Positions 53,900 through 62,905 of a stretch of 64,000 nucleotides of DNA are shown piece after piece. The translations under genes and the position numbers were made by a program. Every line of letters starts with the position of its first letter. Position 1 is the stretch's first letter. The DNA is taken from positions 62,001-126,000 of the forward strand of contig NZ_FPAF01000011.1 in the NCBI RefSeq assembly GCF_900116295.1, in the 5' to 3' direction. This DNA is from Bacillus sp. 103mf. GTDB lineage: Bacteria; Bacillota; Bacilli; Bacillales; Bacillaceae_G. The notes under the pieces were generated by a model that made no database searches, was not told the origin of the DNA, and saw nothing but the letters and a program-made list of their open reading frames with translations.

Positions 53900-55996
53900 T
53901 TATTCACATTCATACTTATATAACTCTTTTCCATATCCACGATCAATGACAACCATTTCGTTCGGATATAACGTTTTATGTTCACGTCCTGCTTCTTCAT
54001 CTGTTAAAAACATACCATCGATCACCATACCTGGTACTTGAGAATCTTTCGTCACAAATATAGATTTTGAACCTTTTTTTGCAATAAACGTAACGGACTG
54101 CACGGTTTTCCGCTCTGCTCGAAATGGAATACCAAAATAATGATTCCACCATTTTGTCCGCAGCGGTTCTGGTTCAGATTTGTATAACCAATCTTCCGCA
54201 ATAGATTGATCCCACTCATAATATATAAGCGCCTTCCTATGAAAACGCGGACGAACCACCCATCCAACAATAAGAGTTGCAATCATGAGTAAGATGATAC
54301 TAAACGGTAAAACGAGCCCGAAAATGATCGCATAACGCTCGAAAAAAGGGACATCGATAATCGAAAGTGAAATTTGTTTACTCACTTTTTGTAATTGTGA
54401 ATCTCGTAATGTGATGGTAGCTTCTACGGTGCCGGTATCTGTAAAATTAAATGTGTTGGAGTAATAAGGACGAGGATAGACGTACAGTTGATTTCTATGT
54501 TGCTTTATCTCATAGTTGATAGATTTATGAAATGTAACAGTAGCTGTTTTCAGTAATTCCTTTACTTCTGCTTCTGACATTGCTTTATCATTCAATAGCG
54601 GCTGTATGATAAATGGTTCACTATGCTTTAAATTTGTTACTTTTTCTGTATAATTCGTTGTCACAACTTGTAATGATAGTTTTGGTTTTGGAACAGATTG
54701 AATATAAAATTCTTTCGTTTGGCGATAAAATCCTTTTATATTCATGTGTACATTTCCGCGTACCGATTCTTTTCCTATCTTTGTTTCATAGTAAAAGGCT
54801 TTCCGCTCTCTACTCCATTTCATCGCATACATTTGACCATTTATTTCTATTTGTGCGGAAAAATATGAAGTATCTACTGGTACATTTGTTGGTTTTGCTT
54901 CTATAATTGCTGTTTGACCTTCATAGAATTGTTCGGTTGTCTTTTTCTGCTCTTTTTCATAAGTGGAAATCGTATAATCTAATGCTGGTTCGACAAGCAC
55001 TTTCATATTTTCCTTTGAAACTACTTGATCAATTTCTACTATATATGCACCGGGTTCGATTACATCATTATTTTTAGACATAATATGTGTAATGCCACCA
55101 TATAGCCCCATTCCTGCCGGTGCTTGAATCGAAAATTTTGATTGTAACTGGAGTGACCCTTTTATATTTTGAATACGATATGGCACTTTCTGAGAAGATT
55201 GATTAACAAGCGTAATTCGTTTTAATGGAAACGGTGTAGTAATTTCCATTTTATTTCCTACTATATTTGTTTTCACCGCTTCTTCTACTGCTGAAAATGG
55301 ATCACGATTCGCTACCAATGCAGCCGCTTGATTAACACTGTGAATAACACCATCTTCTCCGCTTGTAGGTAGCACGCTTCCATTCGTTTGTTTTTTCCAA
55401 ATCTCTTTAAAGCTGTTCATTTGTATTTGTTCTTGCGTTCCTAAATTTTCTTCCATTGTAATTAATACCGCATGTAAAGAAACTTTTTTTGCTTCCATTT
55501 CTTTTTTAAACTTACTTAACGTTTCTGAAATTCGCTTTTTCGCACTATCATCTTGCTTTTCTAACTCATTAAAAGCACCATCCGTTAGAACAATAAGCCA
55601 AAATTCTCGATTGGCATTTACCTGAGCTTCCCTCTTAATCGATTGAATTGCCGTTTCTACCGATTGAAAAGGGGTATTAACTTGCTCATTCCATGTTTGA
55701 ATCTTGTCAATCTCTCCTTGTCGCTTACTATTCTCTAAAGAAACAGATATCTCCCCTGCTGGATGACTCATTGGCACATAAGAAAACGTATCCTTTTCAT
55801 CTAGCAATGCAATCAAACTTTGCAGGGCATAATTGGCATATTTCCATCGATCGTTATTACGCATACTTCCAGAATCATCATACACAAGTGAAACGACACG
55901 CTGTCTTCCCTCTTCTCCTTTCGCTAAATTAGAAAAAGGGTTCATACATACAAATAGCAAAAACAAAATAGTTGTGGCTATGATTCGAGTGTACAT
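53900..55996 (-). CDS. Single-pass membrane protein with extracytoplasmic vWA domain
   Basis: A 698-residue protein. A signal peptide (IIATTILFLLFVCMNPFSNL) is followed at once by a vWA domain with MIDAS motif VSLVYDDSGSM (DxSxS at 40-44) and VLTDGAFNEL for the third metal residue. About 300 residues of beta-rich repeats follow, then one membrane helix (about residues 553-581, AIIFGLVLPFSIILLMIATL) and a 117-residue cytoplasmic tail. Such proteins bind ligands or partners through the metal site. ATG 55996 is chosen (signal peptide begins there); an AAAGGTGG site is about 12 bases upstream. First gene of the operon with the tubulin-like gene. Confidence 0.85.
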   Translation of the reverse strand: MYTRIIATTILFLLFVCMNPFSNLAKGEEGRQRVVSLVYDDSGSMRNNDRWKYANYALQSLIALLDEKDTFSYVPMSHPAGEISVSLENSKRQGEIDKIQTWNEQVNTPFQSVETAIQSIKREAQVNANREFWLIVLTDGAFNELEKQDDSAKKRISETLSKFKKEMEAKKVSLHAVLITMEENLGTQEQIQMNSFKEIWKKQTNGSVLPTSGEDGVIHSVNQAAALVANRDPFSAVEEAVKTNIVGNKMEITTPFPLKRITLVNQSSQKVPYRIQNIKGSLQLQSKFSIQAPAGMGLYGGITHIMSKNNDVIEPGAYIVEIDQVVSKENMKVLVEPALDYTISTYEKEQKKTTEQFYEGQTAIIEAKPTNVPVDTSYFSAQIEINGQMYAMKWSRERKAFYYETKIGKESVRGNVHMNIKGFYRQTKEFYIQSVPKPKLSLQVVTTNYTEKVTNLKHSEPFIIQPLLNDKAMSEAEVKELLKTATVTFHKSINYEIKQHRNQLYVYPRPYYSNTFNFTDTGTVEATITLRDSQLQKVSKQISLSIIDVPFFERYAIIFGLVLPFSIILLMIATLIVGWVVRPRFHRKALIYYEWDQSIAEDWLYKSEPEPLRTKWWNHYFGIPFRAERKTVQSVTFIAKKGSKSIFVTKDSQVPGMVIDGMFLTDEEAGREHKTLYPNEMVVIDRGYGKELYKYECE

Positions 55997-56208
55997 GTTG
56001 AAGCTTCGCCACCTTTGTAGACAAATTCCTATGTTTAAACTTATGAGAAGAAATACAAGATATGACTTGTATTTCAAAAAACAAATATAATTATAATATT
56101 ATTATGTCAACTGATTGTAAAGAAAAAGAGATGAATGTCTTGTTTTTGATTTCTATTTATAAATATTTTGCTATGTTTTCAAATCCTTATTTTCTTTTTA
56201 TTATAACA

Positions 56209-56243
56209 ACAATAAGAGTGCCCTCTATAAGCACTCTTATTGT
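56209..56243 (-). terminator. Intrinsic terminator of the 111-residue gene
   Basis: CAATAAGAGTGC (56210-56221) pairs with GCACTCTTATTG (56231-56242), T-rich on the minus strand. It overlaps the gene's stop codon and separates it from the vWA operon. Confidence 0.75.
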
Positions 56244-56572
56244 TTCACATATACTTCTACAACCGGATTTTCTTTTCGGTCGGCATGAAGACGAATATTA
56301 CTTTCTTTCGTATCATAAATAGTCGCTAGCAGTAATACTGTTAATAGGTTAGGAATTTTGCTATCTGTTCCAAATTTTCGTTCAAGTGCTTCCTTATACT
56401 CAAACGCAAGATCTCCCTGTACATATGTATACACTTCAAATCCATCCTTTAAATCACAAACAATACTATCAATAATATCGGCTCCAACTTGACGCACCAT
56501 TTCTTTTCGCAGTGCATCTATTAATTCCTCCCACGACATTTCATACGTTTGAAACGTATCTGAACGATTCAT
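56237..56572 (-). CDS. Uncharacterised 111-residue protein
   Basis: An acidic soluble protein beginning MNRSDTFQTYEMSWEELIDA, with helix-rich middle (LRKEMVRQVGADIIDSIVCD) and ending VVEVYVKQ. I do not recognise the family. AAAGGAG lies 8 bases before ATG 56572; the frame extends to 56596 without a better site. It is a separate transcription unit, next to but not in the vWA operon. Confidence 0.7.
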   Translation of the reverse strand: MNRSDTFQTYEMSWEELIDALRKEMVRQVGADIIDSIVCDLKDGFEVYTYVQGDLAFEYKEALERKFGTDSKIPNLLTVLLLATIYDTKESNIRLHADRKENPVVEVYVKQ

Positions 56573-56747
56573 TTTTTTCTCTCCTTTTCGTTTCATCTAA
56601 CAGGCAACAGTTTTTTTCATTACTAACATCATTCTTTCCCTATCCTTCCCGTTTTTCATCACAATTATGAAGGAATAGACAAACGTACAAGCCACTGTTG
56701 TCCCTATATCATATAGTAATATTGGAAAGAGAAAGGGGAGAAATTAT

Positions 56748-57068
56748 ATGTGTTCTCATCAACATTATTACACATGTCGACGATATCACGGACGAGTCGT
56801 ACGTGTTGAAGACTATGACGGCAATATTCATATTGGGAAAATTGTCGATGTAACGAATAAATCAGTATGGATTGAACCCGTTCATCAAAAACAATTTGAC
56901 TACGGATTTGGCTATTCTGACTGTGGGTGTGATGTTTGCGGCGGTTTAGGCGAATGTGATAATTGCGGGTTTGGATGTGGCGGATTTGGACGCGGCGGAT
57001 TTGGTGCTGTTGAACTTGGTTTTGGATTCATTTTCGGCATTACATTAGCTGCTTTATTTTTCATTTAA
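56748..57068 (+). CDS. Cys/Gly-rich protein with C-terminal membrane helix
   Basis: A 106-residue protein with a small N-terminal beta-like domain (YHGRVVRVEDYDGNIHIGKI). Then comes a Cys/Gly-rich stretch of about 40 residues (CGCDVCGGLGECDNCGFGCG, then GFGRGGFGA), and a C-terminal hydrophobic helix LGFGFIFGITLAALFFI. The Cys/Gly run resembles spore-coat and spore-crust proteins, and the tail suggests anchoring; function unknown. AAAGGGGAG lies 8 bases before the ATG. It has its own terminator, so a single unit. Confidence 0.75.
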   Translation: MCSHQHYYTCRRYHGRVVRVEDYDGNIHIGKIVDVTNKSVWIEPVHQKQFDYGFGYSDCGCDVCGGLGECDNCGFGCGGFGRGGFGAVELGFGFIFGITLAALFFI

Positions 57069-57100
57069 AAAAGCCAACATGTGTTGGCTTCTTCATTTTT
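57067..57100 (+). terminator. Intrinsic terminator of the Cys/Gly-rich gene
   Basis: AAGCCAACA (57071-57079) pairs with TGTTGGCTT (57082-57090), followed by CTTCATTTTT. Confidence 0.8.
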
Positions 57101-57812
57101 GGCACATAAAAATTCGATGTCCTAATCTATGCTTATATTGCTGTAAAATTTGTTCATGCGAGATCCACGCCTCATACAAATCTTGTGAAATAAAATCTGA
57201 TATATCCCACTCTGGTTGTTCTATGTGTGCAGAAATCGTCTCTGCAATAGTTCCGCCTCCAAGCACACGCACTGTTGTAAATTGTGCTTCTTGAAAGAGT
57301 GCAATCCATTCCTGCTCTGTTAATAGTTGTTCCATTCCATATAAAGCTATAATCTGTTCTTCCTCATGTACTGATAGGTGTTGCTCAGTTACCATTTCAC
57401 TAACAAGAAGTACCCCGCTGCGTTGTAAGACACGATAACATTCATCTATCGCTTTCCTTTTATTCGTAAAAGCAAGAACAGATTCTCCTAATACAATATG
57501 AAACACTTCATCGTGAAACGTTAGTGCCTCTATACTTCCTTTTATGAGTTCAATATTTACTCCATCTTTATTCCATCTCTTTCTTGCTTTTTGAACCATC
57601 GTTTCATTCATTTCAACTGCACTTACCACCGAGCCATATTGTTTCACAATATAAGAGGCTGTCCTGCCCGTTCCGCACCCAATTTCCAATAACTTTGTAT
57701 ACGGCCCTAATGAAAACTGCGCTAATAACTGCTTTGTTACTGTAAAACCTCCTGGATGTGCACTGCCAACACCAAATGCGGCAAGGAAATCTAAATAAGA
57801 ACATTGTTTCAT
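57093..57812 (-). CDS. Class I SAM-dependent methyltransferase
   Basis: A 239-residue methyltransferase. The SAM-binding motif I is LLEIGCGTGRTASYIVKQ (about residues 36-53), motif II acidic residue is in VSAVEMNETMV, and VLGESVLAFTNKRKAIDECY is motif IV-V. The substrate is unknown; the general pattern fits small-molecule or quinone-type methyltransferases. AAGGAGA precedes the ATG by 8 bases. It converges on the Cys/Gly-rich gene. Confidence 0.88.
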   Translation of the reverse strand: MKQCSYLDFLAAFGVGSAHPGGFTVTKQLLAQFSLGPYTKLLEIGCGTGRTASYIVKQYGSVVSAVEMNETMVQKARKRWNKDGVNIELIKGSIEALTFHDEVFHIVLGESVLAFTNKRKAIDECYRVLQRSGVLLVSEMVTEQHLSVHEEEQIIALYGMEQLLTEQEWIALFQEAQFTTVRVLGGGTIAETISAHIEQPEWDISDFISQDLYEAWISHEQILQQYKHRLGHRIFMCQK

Positions 57813-57896
57813 AAATATCTCCTTCTATCTTATACTTGGCAATGAAATTAAACAAAATAATAAAAAATAAATCAATGAAAGTTTTGTTTTATTGTA

Positions 57897-57928
57897 GTAC
57901 TGCATATGTATTCATCACGCTTCAAAAT
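57897..57928 (+). repeat. 32-bp direct repeat, left copy (flanking oppA 1)
   Basis: GTACTGCATATGTATTCATC plus ACGCTTCAAAAT. An identical copy lies at 60047-60078, so the 2,150-bp segment between holds one unit of the oppA duplication. Confidence 0.75.
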
Positions 57929-58013
57929 GTGCACAAAGAAAAAAGGTTACGAAATGATTGTTTCGAAATCATCCATGACACTACCTAGAAGGAATACAAC
58001 CATTTATACATAA

Positions 58014-58060
58014 AAAAAGTGATAGCTTCCTCATTTTCATCGAGAAAGCTATCACTTTTT
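58014..58060 (-). terminator. Intrinsic terminator of the first oppA-like gene
   Basis: AAAAAGTGATAGCTT (58014-58028) pairs with AAGCTATCACTTTTT (58046-58060) around 17 bases, followed by TTATG on the minus strand. It is 57 bp after the gene stop. Confidence 0.8.
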
Positions 58061-58116
58061 AAACTATTAGGATTTTTTAGCAGACTGCTGTATTGTATCC
58101 TCTTTGTAGCTGACTT

Positions 58117-59826
58117 TTATTTTTTATTGTCTTTTTCAGTAACATATGCCCATTTATAGCTGAAATCGCCGCCAAAAGTGTGAGAAGCGATGTCATGTAC
58201 GTACGGACGTACTAAGAAAGAATTACCACGTTGAAATAGCGGTGCAATTGCTGCATCTTTAAGTAAGATTTTCTCCGCTTTTCCAAGCTGTTCCCAACGA
58301 GTTTTCACATCAGTTAATAGTTCTTTTTTACCTTTTTTCACGATTTCATCATACTCTTTATTTGAGTAACTCATTTGGTTATGAGAGTTTGTTGTTTCGA
58401 ACAGATCAATAAATGTCATTGGATCTGGATAGTCTGGTCCCCAACCACCATAAGCGATATCATAATCTTGATCTGTTTCTAACTTTAACTTTTGTTTAAA
58501 CGGTTGGTTCTTCAAGTTAACTTTTAAACCTGGCAAGTTTTTCTCTAATTGTGCTTTTAAGTACTCACCGATTTTCTTCGCATTATCAGTATCATAGTTT
58601 AATAATTCAAGTGTAATTTCCTCTTTACCTAATTCTTTCTTCGCTTCTCCCCAAAGCTTTTTCGCTTCTTTTGCATCATATACTACATCTTTAATAGAAC
58701 CGCCGAATGTATCACGGAAATCTTTTTTATCTGGACCAGTTGTGAGCTCTCTTGGCACAAGGAAGTCCGCTGGCTTAGAGCCGTCATTTAAAATAACATT
58801 CGCTAATCCCTTTTTATCAACGCCTTTTGCAATTGCTTGACGAAGCTTCGTATTTTTCAGTGGTGTATCCTGACCGCCACGTTTTTGATTTAGGCGTATG
58901 AAGAATGTTGACGGATCTAACTCTGTATGGAACTCATCTTTGTTTCCTTTATATTTATCAACATATTCCGCAGCTAACAGAACACGGTCAGCTTGGCCAC
59001 TCTCATATAAGTTAACACGAGTAGATAGCTCTTTAACTACACTAACATTAATTTCTTCTAGCTTCACAGTTTTCTTATCCCAATATTGATCATTTTTCTT
59101 ATATTTCCAACCTTGCTCATGCTTCCATTCAGCTAAAGAGAATGGTCCATTGTATACTAAGCTGTCAGCTTCTAAGGCATATTTATCGCCTTTTTCTTTT
59201 ACAACTTTCTCATTTAATGGATAGAATGAAGCAAATGATGTTAATTGAATAAAATATGGAATTGGATTTTCTAACTCTACCTCTAATGTATAATCATCAA
59301 TTGCTTTTGCTCCTAGCGAGTCAGCCGGTGCTTTTCCTTCATTAATTGCCTTTGCATTTTTCACATCATACATAATAAATGCATATTCAGCAGCCGTTTT
59401 TGGATCTAACAGACGTTGCCATGCAAAAACGAAATCCTTTGCTGTTACAGGGTCGCCATTTGACCATTTTGCATCTTTACGAAGTGTGAATGTGTATTTT
59501 TTTCCATCGTCGCTCTTTTTATGTGATTCTGCAGCACCTGGAGTCGGCTTATTATCTTTATCAAGGCGGTATAAACCTTCCATTACGTTGTTTAACACAA
59601 GAAACGAAACTTGATCTGTTGCTTTAGAAGTATCCATAGATGGAATTTCATTCGTTTCTAATAAATTCAATACTTGCTTGTCTGCTAACTTACCCTCTGT
59701 TTTTTTGTCTCCACTTTTCGGTTCTGTGCTTGATTTTTTGTCCCCTGCCCCGGAACATGCTGTTAGTGCCACGCTCATCGCTAATACTGGTGCTACTACA
59801 GCTGTGATTTTTTTCATCTTTTTCAT
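58117..59826 (-). CDS. oppA: Oligopeptide-binding lipoprotein OppA, copy 1
   Basis: A 569-residue solute-binding protein of an oligopeptide ABC importer. Lipobox LTACSGAGDKK (Cys near 24) gives membrane anchoring. The SBP_bac_5 family stretch GDPVTAKDFVFAWQRLLDPK is present and the ligand domains run the full length. It is closely similar to the next gene (60329-62032), with an almost identical signal peptide and first 80 residues, so the pair arose by tandem duplication. No permease or ATPase genes adjoin, so it must work with an opp system elsewhere. GGGAGGG precedes the ATG. Confidence 0.93.
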   Translation of the reverse strand: MKKMKKITAVVAPVLAMSVALTACSGAGDKKSSTEPKSGDKKTEGKLADKQVLNLLETNEIPSMDTSKATDQVSFLVLNNVMEGLYRLDKDNKPTPGAAESHKKSDDGKKYTFTLRKDAKWSNGDPVTAKDFVFAWQRLLDPKTAAEYAFIMYDVKNAKAINEGKAPADSLGAKAIDDYTLEVELENPIPYFIQLTSFASFYPLNEKVVKEKGDKYALEADSLVYNGPFSLAEWKHEQGWKYKKNDQYWDKKTVKLEEINVSVVKELSTRVNLYESGQADRVLLAAEYVDKYKGNKDEFHTELDPSTFFIRLNQKRGGQDTPLKNTKLRQAIAKGVDKKGLANVILNDGSKPADFLVPRELTTGPDKKDFRDTFGGSIKDVVYDAKEAKKLWGEAKKELGKEEITLELLNYDTDNAKKIGEYLKAQLEKNLPGLKVNLKNQPFKQKLKLETDQDYDIAYGGWGPDYPDPMTFIDLFETTNSHNQMSYSNKEYDEIVKKGKKELLTDVKTRWEQLGKAEKILLKDAAIAPLFQRGNSFLVRPYVHDIASHTFGGDFSYKWAYVTEKDNKK

Positions 59827-60046
59827 TTTGTACCCTCCCTAATTTTATGTACGATACTACCTATGAGAAAGTTTTTGATAACTTTCTATTTCTATTCAGT
59901 TATCAGAAAATTTCTATTAATTAATATTCTACTAATTTTTTTTGTTTTGTAAAGTAATATTATTAAAAAAATCAAAAAATTATTTTATTACAGTAATATT
60001 TATAATCATTCTATGAAATAATAAAGTGAAACTTCCATTTCGTGTC

Positions 60047-60078
60047 GTACTGCATATGTATTCATCACGCTTCAAAAT
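60047..60078 (+). repeat. 32-bp direct repeat, right copy
   Basis: Identical to 57897-57928. It runs into family A copy 6 at about 60077, so the repeat element sits exactly at the join between the two oppA units. Confidence 0.75.
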
Positions 60079-60283
60079 ATATAGATCCAAATTAAAAACC
60101 TGACATAAACCCCTTTTCTTTTTAGATTGTCGAGGGCGTCTGGCCATGCGTAGAAGCGGTCAGTTCCTTTTTATTCCACGTGCGAAGTTCAAACAAAGAG
60201 AGAAAAAAGTAGCAGGTTATTTTTTGTTCAGCATGGCGGCGACTTGTGTGTTGGAAAGTCAAGTTGGATTTATATATAAACAG
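60077..60283 (+). repeat. Dispersed intergenic repeat family A, copy 6
   Basis: ATATATAGATCCAAATTAAA, TGACATAAACCCCTTTTC, GGGCGTCTGGCCATGCGTAG, AAGCGGTCAGTTCC, then GTTCAGCATGGCGGCGACTT and a terminal GGATTTATATATAAACAG. It is a full-length short form, diverged in the middle, inserted between the two oppA genes. Confidence 0.75.
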
Positions 60284-60284
60284 C

Positions 60285-60322
60285 GAAAAGAGGAGGATAC
60301 GATATCGCATCCTCCTCTTTTC
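60285..60322 (-). terminator. Intrinsic terminator of the second oppA-like gene
   Basis: GAAAAGAGGAGGAT (60285-60298) pairs exactly with ATCCTCCTCTTTTC (60309-60322). It is a few bases after the stop at 60329. Confidence 0.85.
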
Positions 60323-60328
60323 AAATGA

Positions 60329-62032
60329 TTATTTACCTTCTTTTTCAGTGATATATGTCCATTTGTAGCTGTATTGGCTACCAACGTTATGCTTATAAAT
60401 ATTGTGTACAGTAGGACGTTGTAAGAATGATCTTCCGTTTTGGAACATCGGTACGAGTGCTACTTCATCCTCAAGTAGAATTTTTTCAGCTTTCCCCATT
60501 TCTTCCCAACGTTTTTTCGGATCTGTTAGCCATTCACCTTGAGATTTCTTAATAATCTCATCATATTTCGCATTTGAATAGCTCATTTCGTTTTGTGGAT
60601 TTCCCGTTTGGAACATATCTAAGAATGTCATTGGATCCGCATAATCTGGGTTCCAGCCCGCATAAGACAGATCATAATCTTGCGCTGTTTCTAATTTTAA
60701 TTTTTGCTTAAACGGCTGAAGTTTTATATTAATTTTTAAACCTGGTAAGTTTTTCTCAAGCTGTTCTTTTAAGTACTCACCAATTTTCTTTGCATTATCT
60801 GTATCATAGTTTAAGAACTCAACTGTTACTTCTTCTTTACCTAATTCTTTTTTCGCTTCTTCCCAAACTTTTTTCGCTTTCTTTACATCAGTTTTGATGC
60901 CAGTAGATTTAAATGTTTCACGGTAGTCTTTTCCATCTGGGCCTGCAGCAAATTTTTCTGGAATAAGGGAATCTACTGGTTTAGAACCATCATTTAATAT
61001 TACATTTGCTAATGCTTTTTTATCAAATGCCATCGCAATTGCTTCACGAACTTTCTTATTCTTAAATACTGTATCTTGACCGTTACGTTTTTGGTTTAAA
61101 CGTAAGAAGAACGTTGACGGTTCTAGCTGCGTTCCAAATTCATCTTTATTTGCTTTATATTTATCAACGTATTCAGCTGTTAAACCAACACGGTCAAGTT
61201 GGCCGCTTTCATACAAGTTGACACGAGTAGATTGTTCTTTCACAACGCTCCAATTGATTTCCTCTAACTTAACATTTGCTTTATCCCAGTACTGATCGTT
61301 TTTTTGTACTTTCCAGCCTTGCTCATGCTTCCATTCTGTCATTTTAAATGGTCCATTATAAACCATCTTATCAGTTTCTAAACCATATTTATCTCCATGT
61401 TCTTTTACCACTTTCTCATTTAGCGGTAAGAAAGACGTAAATGCTGTTAAGCCAAGGAAATATGGAACAGGATTATCTAATTCTACTTCTAATGTGTAAT
61501 CATCTACTGCTTTTACACCTAAAGAATCAACTGGTGATTTGCCTTCGTTAATCGCTTTTCCATTTTTCAAATCATATGCAATAAATGCATATTCAGCTGC
61601 TGTTTTTGGATCTAGAAGACGCTGCCATGCAAAGACAAAGTCTTTTGCTGTTACAGGGTCTCCATTTGACCATTTTGCATCTTTACGAAGTTTAAATGTA
61701 TATTTTTTACCATCATCGCTCTTTTTATAAGATTCTGCAATGCCTGGAATAGGCTTATTATCTTTATCAAGACGATATAAACCTTCCATCGTATTCCCTA
61801 AGATAAGTGAAGAAACAGTATCTGTTGATTTTGAAACATCCATTGAAGGAATTTCTTGTGCCTCTACTAAGTTTAGCACTTGTTTTGCCGCTAACTTACC
61901 CTCTGTTTTTTTGTCTCCATTTTTCGGCTCTGTACTTGATTTTTTGTCCCCTGCCCCAGAACATGCTGCTAGCGCCACACTCATTGCTAACACTGGCGCT
62001 ACTACAGCTGTGATTTTTTTCATCTTTTTCAT
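60329..62032 (-). CDS. oppA: Oligopeptide-binding lipoprotein OppA, copy 2
   Basis: A 567-residue SBP_bac_5 lipoprotein, paralogue of the preceding gene; signal peptide with lipobox LAACSGAGDKK, GDPVTAKDFVFAWQRLLDPK, and the same C-terminal organisation (QNGRSFLQRPTVHNIYKHNV). The two proteins differ mainly in the ligand-binding half, so they may bind different peptides. About 200 bp upstream of both ATGs are also alike, so the promoter was duplicated too. GGGAGGG precedes the ATG. Confidence 0.93.
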   Translation of the reverse strand: MKKMKKITAVVAPVLAMSVALAACSGAGDKKSSTEPKNGDKKTEGKLAAKQVLNLVEAQEIPSMDVSKSTDTVSSLILGNTMEGLYRLDKDNKPIPGIAESYKKSDDGKKYTFKLRKDAKWSNGDPVTAKDFVFAWQRLLDPKTAAEYAFIAYDLKNGKAINEGKSPVDSLGVKAVDDYTLEVELDNPVPYFLGLTAFTSFLPLNEKVVKEHGDKYGLETDKMVYNGPFKMTEWKHEQGWKVQKNDQYWDKANVKLEEINWSVVKEQSTRVNLYESGQLDRVGLTAEYVDKYKANKDEFGTQLEPSTFFLRLNQKRNGQDTVFKNKKVREAIAMAFDKKALANVILNDGSKPVDSLIPEKFAAGPDGKDYRETFKSTGIKTDVKKAKKVWEEAKKELGKEEVTVEFLNYDTDNAKKIGEYLKEQLEKNLPGLKINIKLQPFKQKLKLETAQDYDLSYAGWNPDYADPMTFLDMFQTGNPQNEMSYSNAKYDEIIKKSQGEWLTDPKKRWEEMGKAEKILLEDEVALVPMFQNGRSFLQRPTVHNIYKHNVGSQYSYKWTYITEKEGK

Positions 62033-62456
62033 TTTGTACCCTCCCTAATTTTTATGTACGATACTCATTATTATGAATTTTCTGATAATTTCACACCTCT
62101 ATATATTTATCAGAAATTTCTATTAATTAATATTCTACTGTTTTTTTCTATTTTGTAAAGTTATATTATTGAAAATTCTAAAAATTATTTTATTACAGTA
62201 ATATTTATAATCATTCTATGAAATAAACTATAAAAAAAGCCCCCCTCATTATATGGATGCTATAACTCTTTTATTTATTACTACTTCGTTAAACTCATAT
62301 AAAGCAATTATTTGGGTACATTGTAATCTTATACATATCGTCTTTTTTGGCCTTTTCCTTTGTTCCTCTCATAACGCTGAAAAAACTTTCTCATATTTTA
62401 TCTGACAAACTCATTTTTACTACTCACAACAATAGCAACCTTCTTATTCTTTTTTC

Positions 62457-62760
62457 CACTTTATAAATCCATTTTAATTTTTCGGTATCTTTGTCTAGCT
62501 CTACCTCCTAAGCCCTCATGTCTAAGAACCTTCCACACGAGAAGGTAAAAAACACCTTCTGTGTGAAAGAACCTTAGCAAACGGGCCTAAACAGTCGGCT
62601 CCGCTTTTCTTTATAAGTCGTCGCTATGCAGAATACAACATGACCTGTACTCGCATATGGTAGGAAAAGGCACTGACCGCTTCTATGCACGGCCAGATGC
62701 TCTCGTCCTCCCCTAAATAGAAAGGGTTTTTATGTCGTTTGTTCCACTTGAATATATCAT
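62457..62760 (-). repeat. Dispersed intergenic repeat family A, copy 7 (long composite form)
   Basis: On the minus strand: CGACATAAAAACCCTTTC, GACGAGAGCATCTGGCCGTG, CATAGAAGCGGTCAGTGCC, TGTTGTATTCTGCATAGCGA and the extra 3' module AAGAAAAGCGGAGCCGACTG, GTGGAAGGTTCTTAGACATG and AGAGCTAGACAAAGA. It is the same composite as copy 1 in opposite orientation. The interval 62226-62456 before it shows nothing I can name. Confidence 0.8.
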
Positions 62761-62835
62761 TTTAAATGAGCATTCTCAGAAACAAGCATTCCTATTTTGA
62801 AAATATAGCAGTTATTACAAGGATAACAGATCAAA

Positions 62836-62876
62836 AAACAACCTTATCTCAGTTGAATAGCGAAATAAGGTTGTTT
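62836..62876 (-). terminator. Intrinsic terminator of the ABC exporter operon
   Basis: AAACAACCTTAT (62836-62847) pairs with ATAAGGTTGTTT (62865-62876), followed on the minus strand by TTGATC. It is 30 bp after the permease stop. Confidence 0.7.
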
Positions 62877-62905
62877 GTATTTTTTATCCTGTTTACATAA
62901 CATCT

